Shown here piece by piece: positions 34,043 through 41,800 of a stretch of DNA of 64,000 nucleotides. Position 1 is the stretch's first letter. Each line of letters starts with the position of its first letter. Source of the DNA: Pantoea nemavictus (lineage in GTDB: Bacteria > Pseudomonadota > Gammaproteobacteria > Enterobacterales > Enterobacteriaceae). Location: NCBI RefSeq assembly GCF_037479095.1, contig NZ_JBBGZW010000002.1, positions 620,001-684,000 on the forward strand, given 5' to 3'. The translations under genes were made by a program, and so were the position numbers. The notes below the pieces were generated by a model, which saw nothing but the letters and a program-made list of their open reading frames with translations, had not been told where the DNA came from and did no database searches.

Positions 34043-34815
34043 GTAAACCCACTATTGCCCTGAGCCATCTCAGAAAAAGTTATAGCGGGCACGAAGTGCT
34101 GCACGACATCAGCCTGACGGCGCAGGATGGCGACGTGATTTCGCTGATTGGTGCCAGCGGTTCAGGCAAAAGTACCCTGTTGCGCTGCATTCCGTTTTTG
34201 GAAGTACCGCAGGGCGGCGAAATTGCGGTGGGCGACGAAGTGGTCACTATCGATAATCCCGATGAGAAGCTCAGCCGCGAACAGCAGCGTCGTATCAAGT
34301 TGATGCGCATGCAGCTGGGTTTTGTCTTCCAGAGCTTCAATCTGTGGCCACACAAAACGGTATTGCAGAACATCATCGAAGCGCCAGTACATGTGCAAAA
34401 GCGCAGCAGTAAACAGGCGATAGAAGAGGCTGAGGCGCTGCTGCATAAGGTAGGTTTGTACGAAAAGCGCAATGCCTGGCCGTCGCAACTTTCTGGTGGC
34501 CAGCAGCAACGCGTCGCGATTGCTCGAGCGCTGGCGCAACAGCCGAAAGCGATTCTGTTCGATGAGCCAACGTCAGCGCTGGATCCTGAGCTGGTAGGTG
34601 AAGTGCTGCGCGTGATTCGTAGCCTGGCCGAAGAGGGGCGCACCATGATTATTGTGACGCATGAAATGGGCTTCGCGCGCGATGTGTCGAACAAAGCGGT
34701 GTTCCTGCATCAGGGCAAGATTGAGGAAGCCGGTTCGCCGCAGCAGGTATTTAGCGATCCCATCTCCCCGCGCTGCCGCGCATTTGTAAGCAGTCACTTA
34801 CAGCGCAACAGTTAA
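34039..34815 (+). CDS. Polar amino acid ABC transporter ATPase (HisP/GlnQ type)
   Basis: The 258-residue ATPase has Walker A GASGSGKST at about 38-46, Q-loop FVFQSFNLWPHKTVLQNI, signature LSGGQQQR, Walker B LFDEPTSALDPE and the H-loop THEMGFARD. The DNPDEKLSREQQRR insert between Walker A and the Q-loop is typical of the HisP/OccP group. It completes the importer, and the operon ends with a terminator at 34837. Confidence 0.92.
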   Translation: MSKPTIALSHLRKSYSGHEVLHDISLTAQDGDVISLIGASGSGKSTLLRCIPFLEVPQGGEIAVGDEVVTIDNPDEKLSREQQRRIKLMRMQLGFVFQSFNLWPHKTVLQNIIEAPVHVQKRSSKQAIEEAEALLHKVGLYEKRNAWPSQLSGGQQQRVAIARALAQQPKAILFDEPTSALDPELVGEVLRVIRSLAEEGRTMIIVTHEMGFARDVSNKAVFLHQGKIEEAGSPQQVFSDPISPRCRAFVSSHLQRNS

Positions 34816-34836
34816 CCTGCCGATAACTCCCCTTTG

Positions 34837-34867
34837 CACCAGCTTTCAACTGAGCTGGTGCTCTTTT
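34837..34867 (+). terminator. Rho-independent terminator of the amino acid ABC operon
   Basis: CACCAGCT (34837-34844) pairs with AGCTGGTG (34853-34860) and is followed by CTCTTTT. It lies 21 bases beyond the ATPase stop and separates the importer from the T6SS locus. Confidence 0.88.
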
Positions 34868-35179
34868 CCGCAATTGACAAGCCTCACCCCTCTCAATTCA
34901 TTAAGAATTAGCGAAATTGAATTATTTATTCGCGTAAAAGTATCACTTGTATTAAATCAACGTGATTTAAAAAAACTTACATTGAGATTAATCTTAGGTG
35001 CACTTCCAGCGTCAATCAATGAGTTAACCTAGGAAGCAAGAATTTTCCTATAAAAATCAGATGAAAATCATCGCTCCGCTTTATTGCCTTCCAAATTATT
35101 CAGTTATATATTCACGCGGTAACACACAGGGGAAGTGTGCCTACGCGTGCTTTCCACGCCATTTTTACAAGGAGTAAAC
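34868..35179 (+). promoter_or_regulatory. A+T-rich T6SS leader and promoter region
   Basis: About 310 bases, strongly A+T-rich, with no gene. It contains a perfect inverted repeat TTAAATCA-ACG-TGATTTAA at 34952-34970 and a palindrome AGATTAATCT at 34985-34994, both candidates for regulator sites. A+T richness upstream of a secretion locus also fits H-NS binding. AAGGAG near 35169 is the tssB ribosome site. Confidence 0.5.
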
Positions 35180-35677
35180 ATGAGCAACTCTTATCAGAAT
35201 GAAATCCCTAAAGCCCGTATAAATTTGAAGCTCGACCTGCACACCGGCGGCGCAGCCAAAAAAACCGAGCTGCCGCTTAAGCTGCTGGTGACCGGCGATT
35301 TCAGTAACGGCGCAGAAGATCGCCCGCTGTCTGAACGCGAAAAAATCAACGTCAACAAAAACAACTTCAACAGCGTGCTGGCCGATATCGCGCCTGCCGT
35401 CTCCTTTGCCGTGCCGAATACGCTGGCCGGCGACGGCAGCAAAGAGAGCGTGGCGCTTAACTTCCGCGACATGAAGGACTTCGAGCCGGAGCAGGTTGCG
35501 CGCCAAATCCCGCAGCTGCGCGCCATGCTGGCGATGCGCAATCTGCTGCGCGACCTCAAATCCAACCTGCTGGATAACGTCACCTTCCGCAAGGAGCTGG
35601 AAGTTATCCTGAAAGATCCCGCCCTCAGCGACGAACTGCGCAGCGAACTGTCTGCGTTAGCCACCGATCAAGCCTAA
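35180..35677 (+). CDS. tssB: T6SS sheath small subunit TssB (VipA)
   Basis: The 165-residue protein has the TssB pattern: NEIPKARINLKLDLHTGG, KLLVTGDFS, LSEREKINVNKNNFNSVLADIAP, LNFRDMKDFEPEQVARQIPQLRAML and RNLLRDLKSNLLDN. TssB and TssC intertwine to form the contractile cytoplasmic sheath. It is the first gene of the T6SS locus. AAGGAG lies eight bases before the ATG at 35180; the frame is open upstream but lacks family sequence. Confidence 0.96.
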   Translation: MSNSYQNEIPKARINLKLDLHTGGAAKKTELPLKLLVTGDFSNGAEDRPLSEREKINVNKNNFNSVLADIAPAVSFAVPNTLAGDGSKESVALNFRDMKDFEPEQVARQIPQLRAMLAMRNLLRDLKSNLLDNVTFRKELEVILKDPALSDELRSELSALATDQA

Positions 35678-35712
35678 ACATCCCCGTAACGGACTATTGA
35701 GAGAGAATGCTG

Positions 35713-37254
35713 ATGTCAGTTCAGAATGAAACCCATGCCAATGGCGCAACCACCGTGTTGGATCGCCCTGCTGCGGGCGGCGTCTATGCGTCGCTGTTTG
35801 AAAAAATTAACCTCATTCCGGTGTCAGAGTTGAGTGACCTGAATGTCTGGCAGGACAACCAGGCGATGTCGGATGCCACCGCTGACGAGCGCGTCACCGC
35901 GGCGATGCAGGTGTTCCTGACGCGTCTGAAAATCAGCGGCGCGAAAGTGGAAAAGCTGGATAAAAACCTGCTGGATCACCACATCGCCGAGCTGGATCGC
36001 CAGATCAGCCGCCAGCTGGACGCGGTTATGCATCACGATGAATTCCAGAAGGTGGAATCGGCGTGGCGCGGCCTGAAGTCGCTGGTGGATAAAACTGACT
36101 TCCGCCAGAACGTGAAAATCGAAGTGCTGGACGTGTCGAAAGACGATTTGCGTCAGGACTTTGAAGACGCGCCGGAAATTATCCAGAGCGGCCTTTACCT
36201 GCAAACTTATGTTGCGGAATACGACACGCCGGGCGGTGAGCCGATTGGTGCGGTGATCTCTGCTTACGAGTTCGATGCCTCGGCGCAGGACGTGGCGCTG
36301 CTGCGTAACCTGTCCAAAGTCGCCGCTTCGGCGCACATGCCGTTTATCGGTTCGGTTGGCCCGCAGTTCTTCCTGAAAGATTCGATGGAAGAGGTGGCGG
36401 CGATCAAAGACATCGGCAACTACTTTGACCGCGCTGAATACATCAAGTGGAAATCATTCCGCGACACCGACGACTCACGCTACATCGGCCTGACCATGCC
36501 GCGCGTGCTTGGTCGTCTGCCGTACGGCCCGGACACCGTGCCGGTGCGCAGCTTCAACTACGTTGAAGAGGTGAAAGGCCCGGACCACGACAAATATCTG
36601 TGGACCAACGCCTCGTTCGCTTTTGCTGCCAATATGGTGCAGAGCTTCATCAGCAACGGCTGGTGCGTGCAAATTCGCGGCCCGCAAGCGGGCGGTGCGG
36701 TGCAGGATCTGCCGATCCATCTCTACGATCTCGGCACCGGCAACCAGGTGAAAATCCCGTCTGAGGTGATGATCCCGGAAACCCGCGAGTTTGAGTTCGC
36801 CAACCTCGGCTTCATCCCGCTTTCTTACTATAAGAACCGCGATTACGCCTGCTTCTTCTCGGCCAATTCCACGCAGAAACCGGCAATCTACGACACCGCC
36901 GATGCCACCGCTAACAGCCGCATCAACGCGCGTCTGCCGTATATCTTCCTGCTGTCACGCATCGCGCACTACCTGAAGCTGATCCAGCGCGAAAACATCG
37001 GCACCACCAAGGATCGCCGCCTGCTGGAGCTGGAGCTCAACACCTGGGTGCGCACGCTGGTGACCGAGATGACCGATCCCGGCGATGAGCTGCAGTCTTC
37101 ACATCCGCTACGCGATGCCAAAGTGCTGGTGGAAGATATCGAAGACAACCCGGGCTTCTTCCGCGTCAAGCTGTTCGCCATCCCGCACTTCCAGGTGGAA
37201 GGCATGGACGTGAACCTGTCGCTGGTGTCGCAGATGCCGAAAGCTAAAGCGTAA
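35713..37254 (+). CDS. tssC: T6SS sheath large subunit TssC (VipB)
   Basis: The 513-residue protein follows TssC: MQVFLTRLKISGAKVEKLDKNLLDHHIAELDRQ, QKVESAWRGLKSLVDKTDF, FIGSVGPQFF, CVQIRGPQAGGAVQDLP and the C-terminal PGFFRVKLFAIPHFQVEGMDVNLSLVSQMPKA. With TssB it makes the contractile sheath whose contraction propels the Hcp tube. Two ATGs lie in frame (35707 and 35713); GAGAGA six bases before 35713 favours that one. It begins 35 bases after tssB. Confidence 0.96.
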   Translation: MSVQNETHANGATTVLDRPAAGGVYASLFEKINLIPVSELSDLNVWQDNQAMSDATADERVTAAMQVFLTRLKISGAKVEKLDKNLLDHHIAELDRQISRQLDAVMHHDEFQKVESAWRGLKSLVDKTDFRQNVKIEVLDVSKDDLRQDFEDAPEIIQSGLYLQTYVAEYDTPGGEPIGAVISAYEFDASAQDVALLRNLSKVAASAHMPFIGSVGPQFFLKDSMEEVAAIKDIGNYFDRAEYIKWKSFRDTDDSRYIGLTMPRVLGRLPYGPDTVPVRSFNYVEEVKGPDHDKYLWTNASFAFAANMVQSFISNGWCVQIRGPQAGGAVQDLPIHLYDLGTGNQVKIPSEVMIPETREFEFANLGFIPLSYYKNRDYACFFSANSTQKPAIYDTADATANSRINARLPYIFLLSRIAHYLKLIQRENIGTTKDRRLLELELNTWVRTLVTEMTDPGDELQSSHPLRDAKVLVEDIEDNPGFFRVKLFAIPHFQVEGMDVNLSLVSQMPKAKA

Positions 37255-37268
37255 GGCGGAACTCAGGG

Positions 37269-38609
37269 ATGAAAACAGAACAACCACTTTGGGGCCGGGG
37301 CACCATGATCTCGCCCCAGCACTTTCAGCAGCAGTCCGCCTGGCAGGCGTGGCAAAGCGAGTGCATTGCGCGCATGGGGCTTAATCAGCCTTGGGGCGTA
37401 TTTCAGGTTGAGTTTGAGCCGGAAGCGCTGAAGCTTGGCCGGCTTAAGCCGCGCCATCTGCATCTGCGCTTTCGCGACGGCACGCTGGTGGATACGCACA
37501 ACGCCGATCCGCTGCCACCGACGCTGACGCTTGAGGCGGAGCAGAAGGAAGTGACGGTTGTTCTGGCGCTGCCGCAGCTCTATGCCAACGGCGGCAACTG
37601 CCTGCAGGAGAGCGACGTGGCCGAGCGCCCGGTGCGATTCCGCCAGCGCTGGCGGGATATCCGCAATCTGTTCGGGGATGACACCCGACAGATTGCGGTA
37701 TTGCAGCCTGAACTGACGCTGCGCTATGCACATCAGGACAACAGCGACTGGCTGACCTGCCCGGTGGCGCGTCTGCTGCAGGATGCGCAGGGCGGCTGGG
37801 TGCTGGACAGCCAGTTCCTGCCGCCACTTTTGACGCTGCAATCCAGCCCGTGGCTGGTGACAGCACTTGAACAGCTGGTGACGCAGCTGCGTGCCCGTCT
37901 GGTACGTCTGATGGCGATGCGCCGCGAAAGCAACCAGCGCATGGCCGATTTCGCCGTCGCTGACGTGTCGCTGTTCTGGCTGCTCAACGCGCTCAACAGT
38001 GCCGAACCGCTGCTGGCTGATTTTCTGCGCCATCCGCAAAGCCCGCCGGAACGGCTTTATCCGGAGCTGGCGCGCCTGGCGGGCAGTCTGCTGACGTTCT
38101 CGCTGGAGCATCAGGTGAGCGCCATCCCGGCTTACCGGCATGACAACCTCAATGAGGTGTTCCCGCCGCTGTTCAACCTGCTCGGCACGCTGCTGGAGGC
38201 GAGTCTGCCTTCGCGCATGGTTGCGATAGAGATGAGCCACGATCGTCGACTGCGCCAGTGGCAGGCGCGTCTCAACGATCCACGCCTGCGCGAGGAAGCG
38301 GATTTCTACCTGTCGGTGCGCTCGCCGCTGCCGGTGGCGCAACTTCAAGAGCAGTTCCCGCGCCAGTGCAAAGTGGGCAGTCCGGATGACGTGACTGCGC
38401 TGGTCAACAGCTCACAGCTGGGTATTCCACTGAAACCGCTCAGCCACGTGCCGGCCGCCATTCCGCTGCGCCTGGAGAACCAATACTTTTCACTGGATCT
38501 GTCGCATCCGGCGGCTCGCGCCATGCTCGAGAGCGCCAGCTGCATGTTTTATGTCCCCGGCACGCTGGGTGACCCGGAACTGGAACTCTTCGCGGTGCTG
38601 AGATCATGA
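37269..38609 (+). CDS. tssK: T6SS baseplate protein TssK
   Basis: The 446-residue protein begins TEQPLWGRGTMISPQHFQQQSAWQAW, the conserved TssK opening, and has HDNLNEVFPPLFNLLGTLLEASLPSRM in the central helical part. TssK trimers link the TssEFG wedge to the TssL-TssM membrane complex. It starts 14 bases after tssC. tssL begins in an ATGA overlap at its end. Confidence 0.95.
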   Translation: MKTEQPLWGRGTMISPQHFQQQSAWQAWQSECIARMGLNQPWGVFQVEFEPEALKLGRLKPRHLHLRFRDGTLVDTHNADPLPPTLTLEAEQKEVTVVLALPQLYANGGNCLQESDVAERPVRFRQRWRDIRNLFGDDTRQIAVLQPELTLRYAHQDNSDWLTCPVARLLQDAQGGWVLDSQFLPPLLTLQSSPWLVTALEQLVTQLRARLVRLMAMRRESNQRMADFAVADVSLFWLLNALNSAEPLLADFLRHPQSPPERLYPELARLAGSLLTFSLEHQVSAIPAYRHDNLNEVFPPLFNLLGTLLEASLPSRMVAIEMSHDRRLRQWQARLNDPRLREEADFYLSVRSPLPVAQLQEQFPRQCKVGSPDDVTALVNSSQLGIPLKPLSHVPAAIPLRLENQYFSLDLSHPAARAMLESASCMFYVPGTLGDPELELFAVLRS

Positions 38610-39280
38610 GTGCTGAAGCAAAAAATATCGATATTGATGCGCTGCTGCAAAACACCTGGCTGCAGGTGATCAGCCTGCGACACGGCCCGGAATTTGCCGA
38701 CGGTGAAGGGCTGGTGCTGTGGCAGCGTTGCGTCGCTGATGCGGAGCGGGTGCAGCTGGCGCTGCGTGACGCGGGCGTCAGCCGCGAGAGCTGTCAGGAC
38801 ATTCTGCTGGCGCAGTGCGCACTGCTGGATGAGGCGGTGAAAGGGCGCGGCGTGCAGGATGATGCCTGCCTGCAGTGGTATCACATGCCGCTGCAGGGCC
38901 ATTTTTTGCAAACCATGGACGCGGGTGAAACGCTGTGCGATCGCATGCAGCAGGTTCTCGCACAGCCGGAAGCCGACGAGAGGGTGCTGACCTGCTTTCA
39001 TCGCGTGATGATGCTGGGATTTCTTGGCGGTTATGTGTCTGCTGATACGCCCGCACGCCAGCAACTGATGAGCGCGCTGACTAAACGCGTCCCCCCTTTC
39101 ACGCGAGCGGCGGATGCGCCGTTGTTATCGCTGGCAAGCGGTGGGCTGCGCGCGGGCTGGCTCAGTAGCTGGCCTGCACGTCTAGGTCTGACCGCGCTGC
39201 TGCTGGCCGCGCTATGGTGGGGACTGAATCACTGGCTCGATCACCTCATCACGACGCTGCTGCCCGGAGTTAAAGGATGA
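38606..39280 (+). CDS. tssL: T6SS membrane complex protein TssL (DotU/IcmH)
   Basis: The 224-residue protein is a cytoplasmic helical bundle with one C-terminal anchor helix (about 195-212: LGLTALLLAALWWGLNHWL). Typical features are LLQNTWLQVISLRHGPEF near the start, CALLDEAVKGRG and the FLGGYVSADTPARQQLMSAL block. It lacks the C-terminal OmpA domain of extended TssL proteins; that role seems taken by the next gene. TssL binds TssM in the inner membrane. Confidence 0.94.
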   Translation: MSAEAKNIDIDALLQNTWLQVISLRHGPEFADGEGLVLWQRCVADAERVQLALRDAGVSRESCQDILLAQCALLDEAVKGRGVQDDACLQWYHMPLQGHFLQTMDAGETLCDRMQQVLAQPEADERVLTCFHRVMMLGFLGGYVSADTPARQQLMSALTKRVPPFTRAADAPLLSLASGGLRAGWLSSWPARLGLTALLLAALWWGLNHWLDHLITTLLPGVKG

Positions 39281-40974
39281 AGCCGCTGCTTCCCCGCCTG
39301 CTGGTGCTCTGGATCTGGCTGCTTGCAGCGGTGTTGTGCACGCAGTTTCTAAGCTTTGCGCGCAGCAGCGATTTTCTCGTGCTGCTGGCGATACTGCTGG
39401 TTGCTGGCACGGTAACGTTCAGAGTGCTGCGCCGCCGCAGGCAGGTAGTGAGTCAGGAATGGACTGATTTACCCGATGCCGCTTACCGCCAGCCGGTGGT
39501 GCTGTGCTGCGATGCAGGTGGACTGTCAAACGAGGAAGCGGTACGCGTGCTGCCGCAGGGCTGTTTTATTCGCGTGAAAGACAACAGCGAACTGCAACAC
39601 AGCGTGCGCCAGCTGCTGCAGCAACGCCCTGACTGGGGCCGCCAGATTTCCATTTCTCTTAGTATTAGTCCACAGCAACAGCAGGACAGCGCAGTGCTGG
39701 AAAATGCGCTGTTTGCTCTGCGCTGGCAAATCGCGCTGCTGCGCCGTGAAACCCGCCAGTCGCTGCCGCTGCTGCTTAATGTCGGTGTTGCCGGCGAGAT
39801 GACGCAGTGTGCTACACCGCTTTGGCAGGTGCAGCTGGCGGGAAACAGCCCACAAATCTGGCTGGATGACGCCGCGCCGCGCGGCGTGAGCGAATGGCTG
39901 CAGTCGGGTGGCAGCGTGGCGATGCAGCAGCAGGTCCTGCTCAACTCGCTGGATGCGTGGACGCGCCAGCATGTGCTGCGCGTGCTGTCGGAGGCACACA
40001 GTGATGTCGCTGCCGTGATACCCGCCGCATATGTGTTGCAGCTGCAACCCGCTACGCCTGGCACTGGCAATGACTCTCTGTGGTGCGCCTGGCTGTGGCA
40101 GCACACCACCATCCGCAGCGCCGGTGCCGCAGCGAATACAGCCGTCATCCTGCCTGACTTTATCCTTCCGCTGCTTCCAGAAGGCCGTGGCGTGACGCCA
40201 GTCATCCGTGCGTTGCACAGGGGGATCACGGCCTTCGCCGTTGCCGCTGTCATTGCACTCTGTGCGGTGGCCTGGAATAACCAGTCGCTGATCCGGCGCA
40301 TTGTATTCGACCTCGAACACTACCACCGCATTGCTATGACGGATTACGCGCCGAAGCTTGCTGCTGTGCAGGTGCTGCGCGAGGACGTCAGCCAGCTTGA
40401 TAACTATGCGCGTCAGGGCGTGCCGCTGCGCCTGGGGCTGGGACTGTATCAGGGCGGTCATCTGCGTCTACCGGTGCTGCATGCCATCAGTTCATGGGTT
40501 CCTGAACCTAAGCCTGAACCTAAACCGGCGCCGAAGCCCAAACCGCAGCCGACGCTGGTGCGTCTGGATGCGATGTCGCTGTTCGATTCCGGCAAATCCG
40601 ATCTGAAAACGGACTCGACCAAAGTGATGGTGAACGCGCTGGTCAACATCAAAGCGCGCGCGGGCTGGCTGATTGTGGTCGCGGGTTATACCGACGATAC
40701 CGGCAATCCGGCGCTGAATCAGCGCCTGTCGCTGAAGCGCGCGGAAGCTGTGCGTGACTGGATGCGCGACACCGGTGATGTAGATGAGAGCTGTTTCGCG
40801 GTACAGGGCTTTGGCCAGCGTCGCCCAATGGCGTCCAACGATACCACCGAAGGCCGCGCAGCCAACCGGCGCGTTGAAATCAGTCTGGTTCCGCAGGCCG
40901 ACGCCTGCCAGGCACCGGACGCAATCCCTCCGTCATCACAGGATGGTGACGGCAATCATGAAGAAAAGGAGTAA
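39277..40974 (+). CDS. T6SS-associated OmpA-family peptidoglycan-anchoring protein
   Basis: The 565-residue protein has two N-terminal helices (about 8-28 and 33-52), a large middle part of unknown fold, a third helix near 316-336, a proline/lysine-rich linker (PEPKPEPKPAPKPKPQP, about 408-424) and a C-terminal OmpA/MotB domain (430-545, with NQRLSLKRAEAVRDWM and ANRRVEISL). Such domains grip peptidoglycan and stabilise the membrane complex where TssL lacks one. It overlaps tssL by four bases and the hcp start lies five bases beyond its stop. Related genes sit between tssL and hcp in Pantoea/Erwinia T6SS loci, as I recall. Confidence 0.88.
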   Translation: MKPLLPRLLVLWIWLLAAVLCTQFLSFARSSDFLVLLAILLVAGTVTFRVLRRRRQVVSQEWTDLPDAAYRQPVVLCCDAGGLSNEEAVRVLPQGCFIRVKDNSELQHSVRQLLQQRPDWGRQISISLSISPQQQQDSAVLENALFALRWQIALLRRETRQSLPLLLNVGVAGEMTQCATPLWQVQLAGNSPQIWLDDAAPRGVSEWLQSGGSVAMQQQVLLNSLDAWTRQHVLRVLSEAHSDVAAVIPAAYVLQLQPATPGTGNDSLWCAWLWQHTTIRSAGAAANTAVILPDFILPLLPEGRGVTPVIRALHRGITAFAVAAVIALCAVAWNNQSLIRRIVFDLEHYHRIAMTDYAPKLAAVQVLREDVSQLDNYARQGVPLRLGLGLYQGGHLRLPVLHAISSWVPEPKPEPKPAPKPKPQPTLVRLDAMSLFDSGKSDLKTDSTKVMVNALVNIKARAGWLIVVAGYTDDTGNPALNQRLSLKRAEAVRDWMRDTGDVDESCFAVQGFGQRRPMASNDTTEGRAANRRVEISLVPQADACQAPDAIPPSSQDGDGNHEEKE

Positions 40975-40978
40975 CAAC

Positions 40979-41470
40979 ATGGCAATTCCCGTTTATCTGT
41001 GGCTGAAGGACGACGGCGGTGCGGACATCAAGGGATCGGTGGACGTGCAGGACCGTGAGGGCAGCATTGAGGTGGTGGCGCAGGAACATAACCTGTACAT
41101 CCCGACCGACAACAACACCGGCAAACTGACCGGCACGCGTATTCATACGCCGTGCCTGTTCACCAAAGAGATCGATTCTTCCAGCCCGTACCTCTACAAA
41201 GCGGTGACCACCGGTCAGACGCTGAAGTCGGCGGAGTTCAAATGGTATCGCATCAGCGATGCTGGTCAGGAAGTGGAGTACTTCAACACTAAGCTGGAGA
41301 ACGTGAAGGTGGTGAAGGTCAATCCGATCATGCATGACGTCAAAGACCCGTCGAAAGAGAAGCACAACCATCTGGAGCAGATTGAGCTGCGCTACGAAAA
41401 AATCACCTGGACCTATAAAGACGGCAACATTATTCATTCCGACTCGTGGAACGAACGCGCCACCGCCTGA
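40979..41470 (+). CDS. hcp: T6SS tube protein Hcp (TssD)
   Basis: The 163-residue protein begins AIPVYLWLKDDGGADIKGSVDVQDREGSIEVV, followed by TGTRIHTPCLFTKEIDSSSPYLYKAV and HNHLEQIELRYEKITWTYKDGNIIHSDSW, the Hcp signature end. Hcp hexamers stack into the expelled inner tube and can chaperone small effectors. AAGGAG lies nine bases before the ATG; an open frame upstream is part of the OmpA-like gene in another phase. A repeat-rich gap follows. Confidence 0.96.
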   Translation: MAIPVYLWLKDDGGADIKGSVDVQDREGSIEVVAQEHNLYIPTDNNTGKLTGTRIHTPCLFTKEIDSSSPYLYKAVTTGQTLKSAEFKWYRISDAGQEVEYFNTKLENVKVVKVNPIMHDVKDPSKEKHNHLEQIELRYEKITWTYKDGNIIHSDSWNERATA

Positions 41471-41800
41471 TTACGCGTCATATTTCGCGCCGCAGGTGCG
41501 TTGGCTGCGCTCGCGCACCCCGGTCACTTACTTATGTAAGCTCCCGGGGCTGCACTCGCTTGCCGCCTTCCTGCGACACGAACTATTTAGCGTAATCCCT
41601 CCGCCGGGCGGAGATTTCTACACCCGCCGGATCGTAGGGTCGCCATTTATGGCGACCTTAATACCCACCACGCCAGATGCCTGGTGATTTCATCTTCGAC
41701 GGGTGAAACCACAAGTCATTTCCACCTCAGACCTGCTGACCTTATGCGCTTCGGTTCACGGCGAGGGGCGGTAGCGTGCCCCCAATCAGGAGAACTTGCT
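41471..41800. repeat. Intergenic dispersed repeat with two strong hairpins
   Basis: No gene is seen in this 330-base gap between hcp and clpV. Hairpin one is at 41518-41549: CCCCGG and CCGGGG arms plus inner TTAC and GTAA. Hairpin two is at 41636-41660: GGTCGCCAT and ATGGCGACC. I recall both elements, including the GCCGCCTTCCTGC segment, as dispersed intergenic sequences in Pantoea and Serratia. They may end or attenuate the hcp transcript so that hcp exceeds clpV. Confidence 0.6.

Noticed and set aside
37263..38348. Long antisense frame of 361 codons opposite tssK
   Set aside because: It is a shadow of the GC-rich tssK codons, rich in R, Q and H, without a ribosome site or family features. 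The same applies to antisense frames at 39526-40461, 41974-42885 and 44511-45362.
41684..41800. Upstream extension of ClpV by 39 residues
   Set aside because: It reads through intergenic repeat sequence; the ATG at 41801 has AGGAG and the normal Clp N-domain start.
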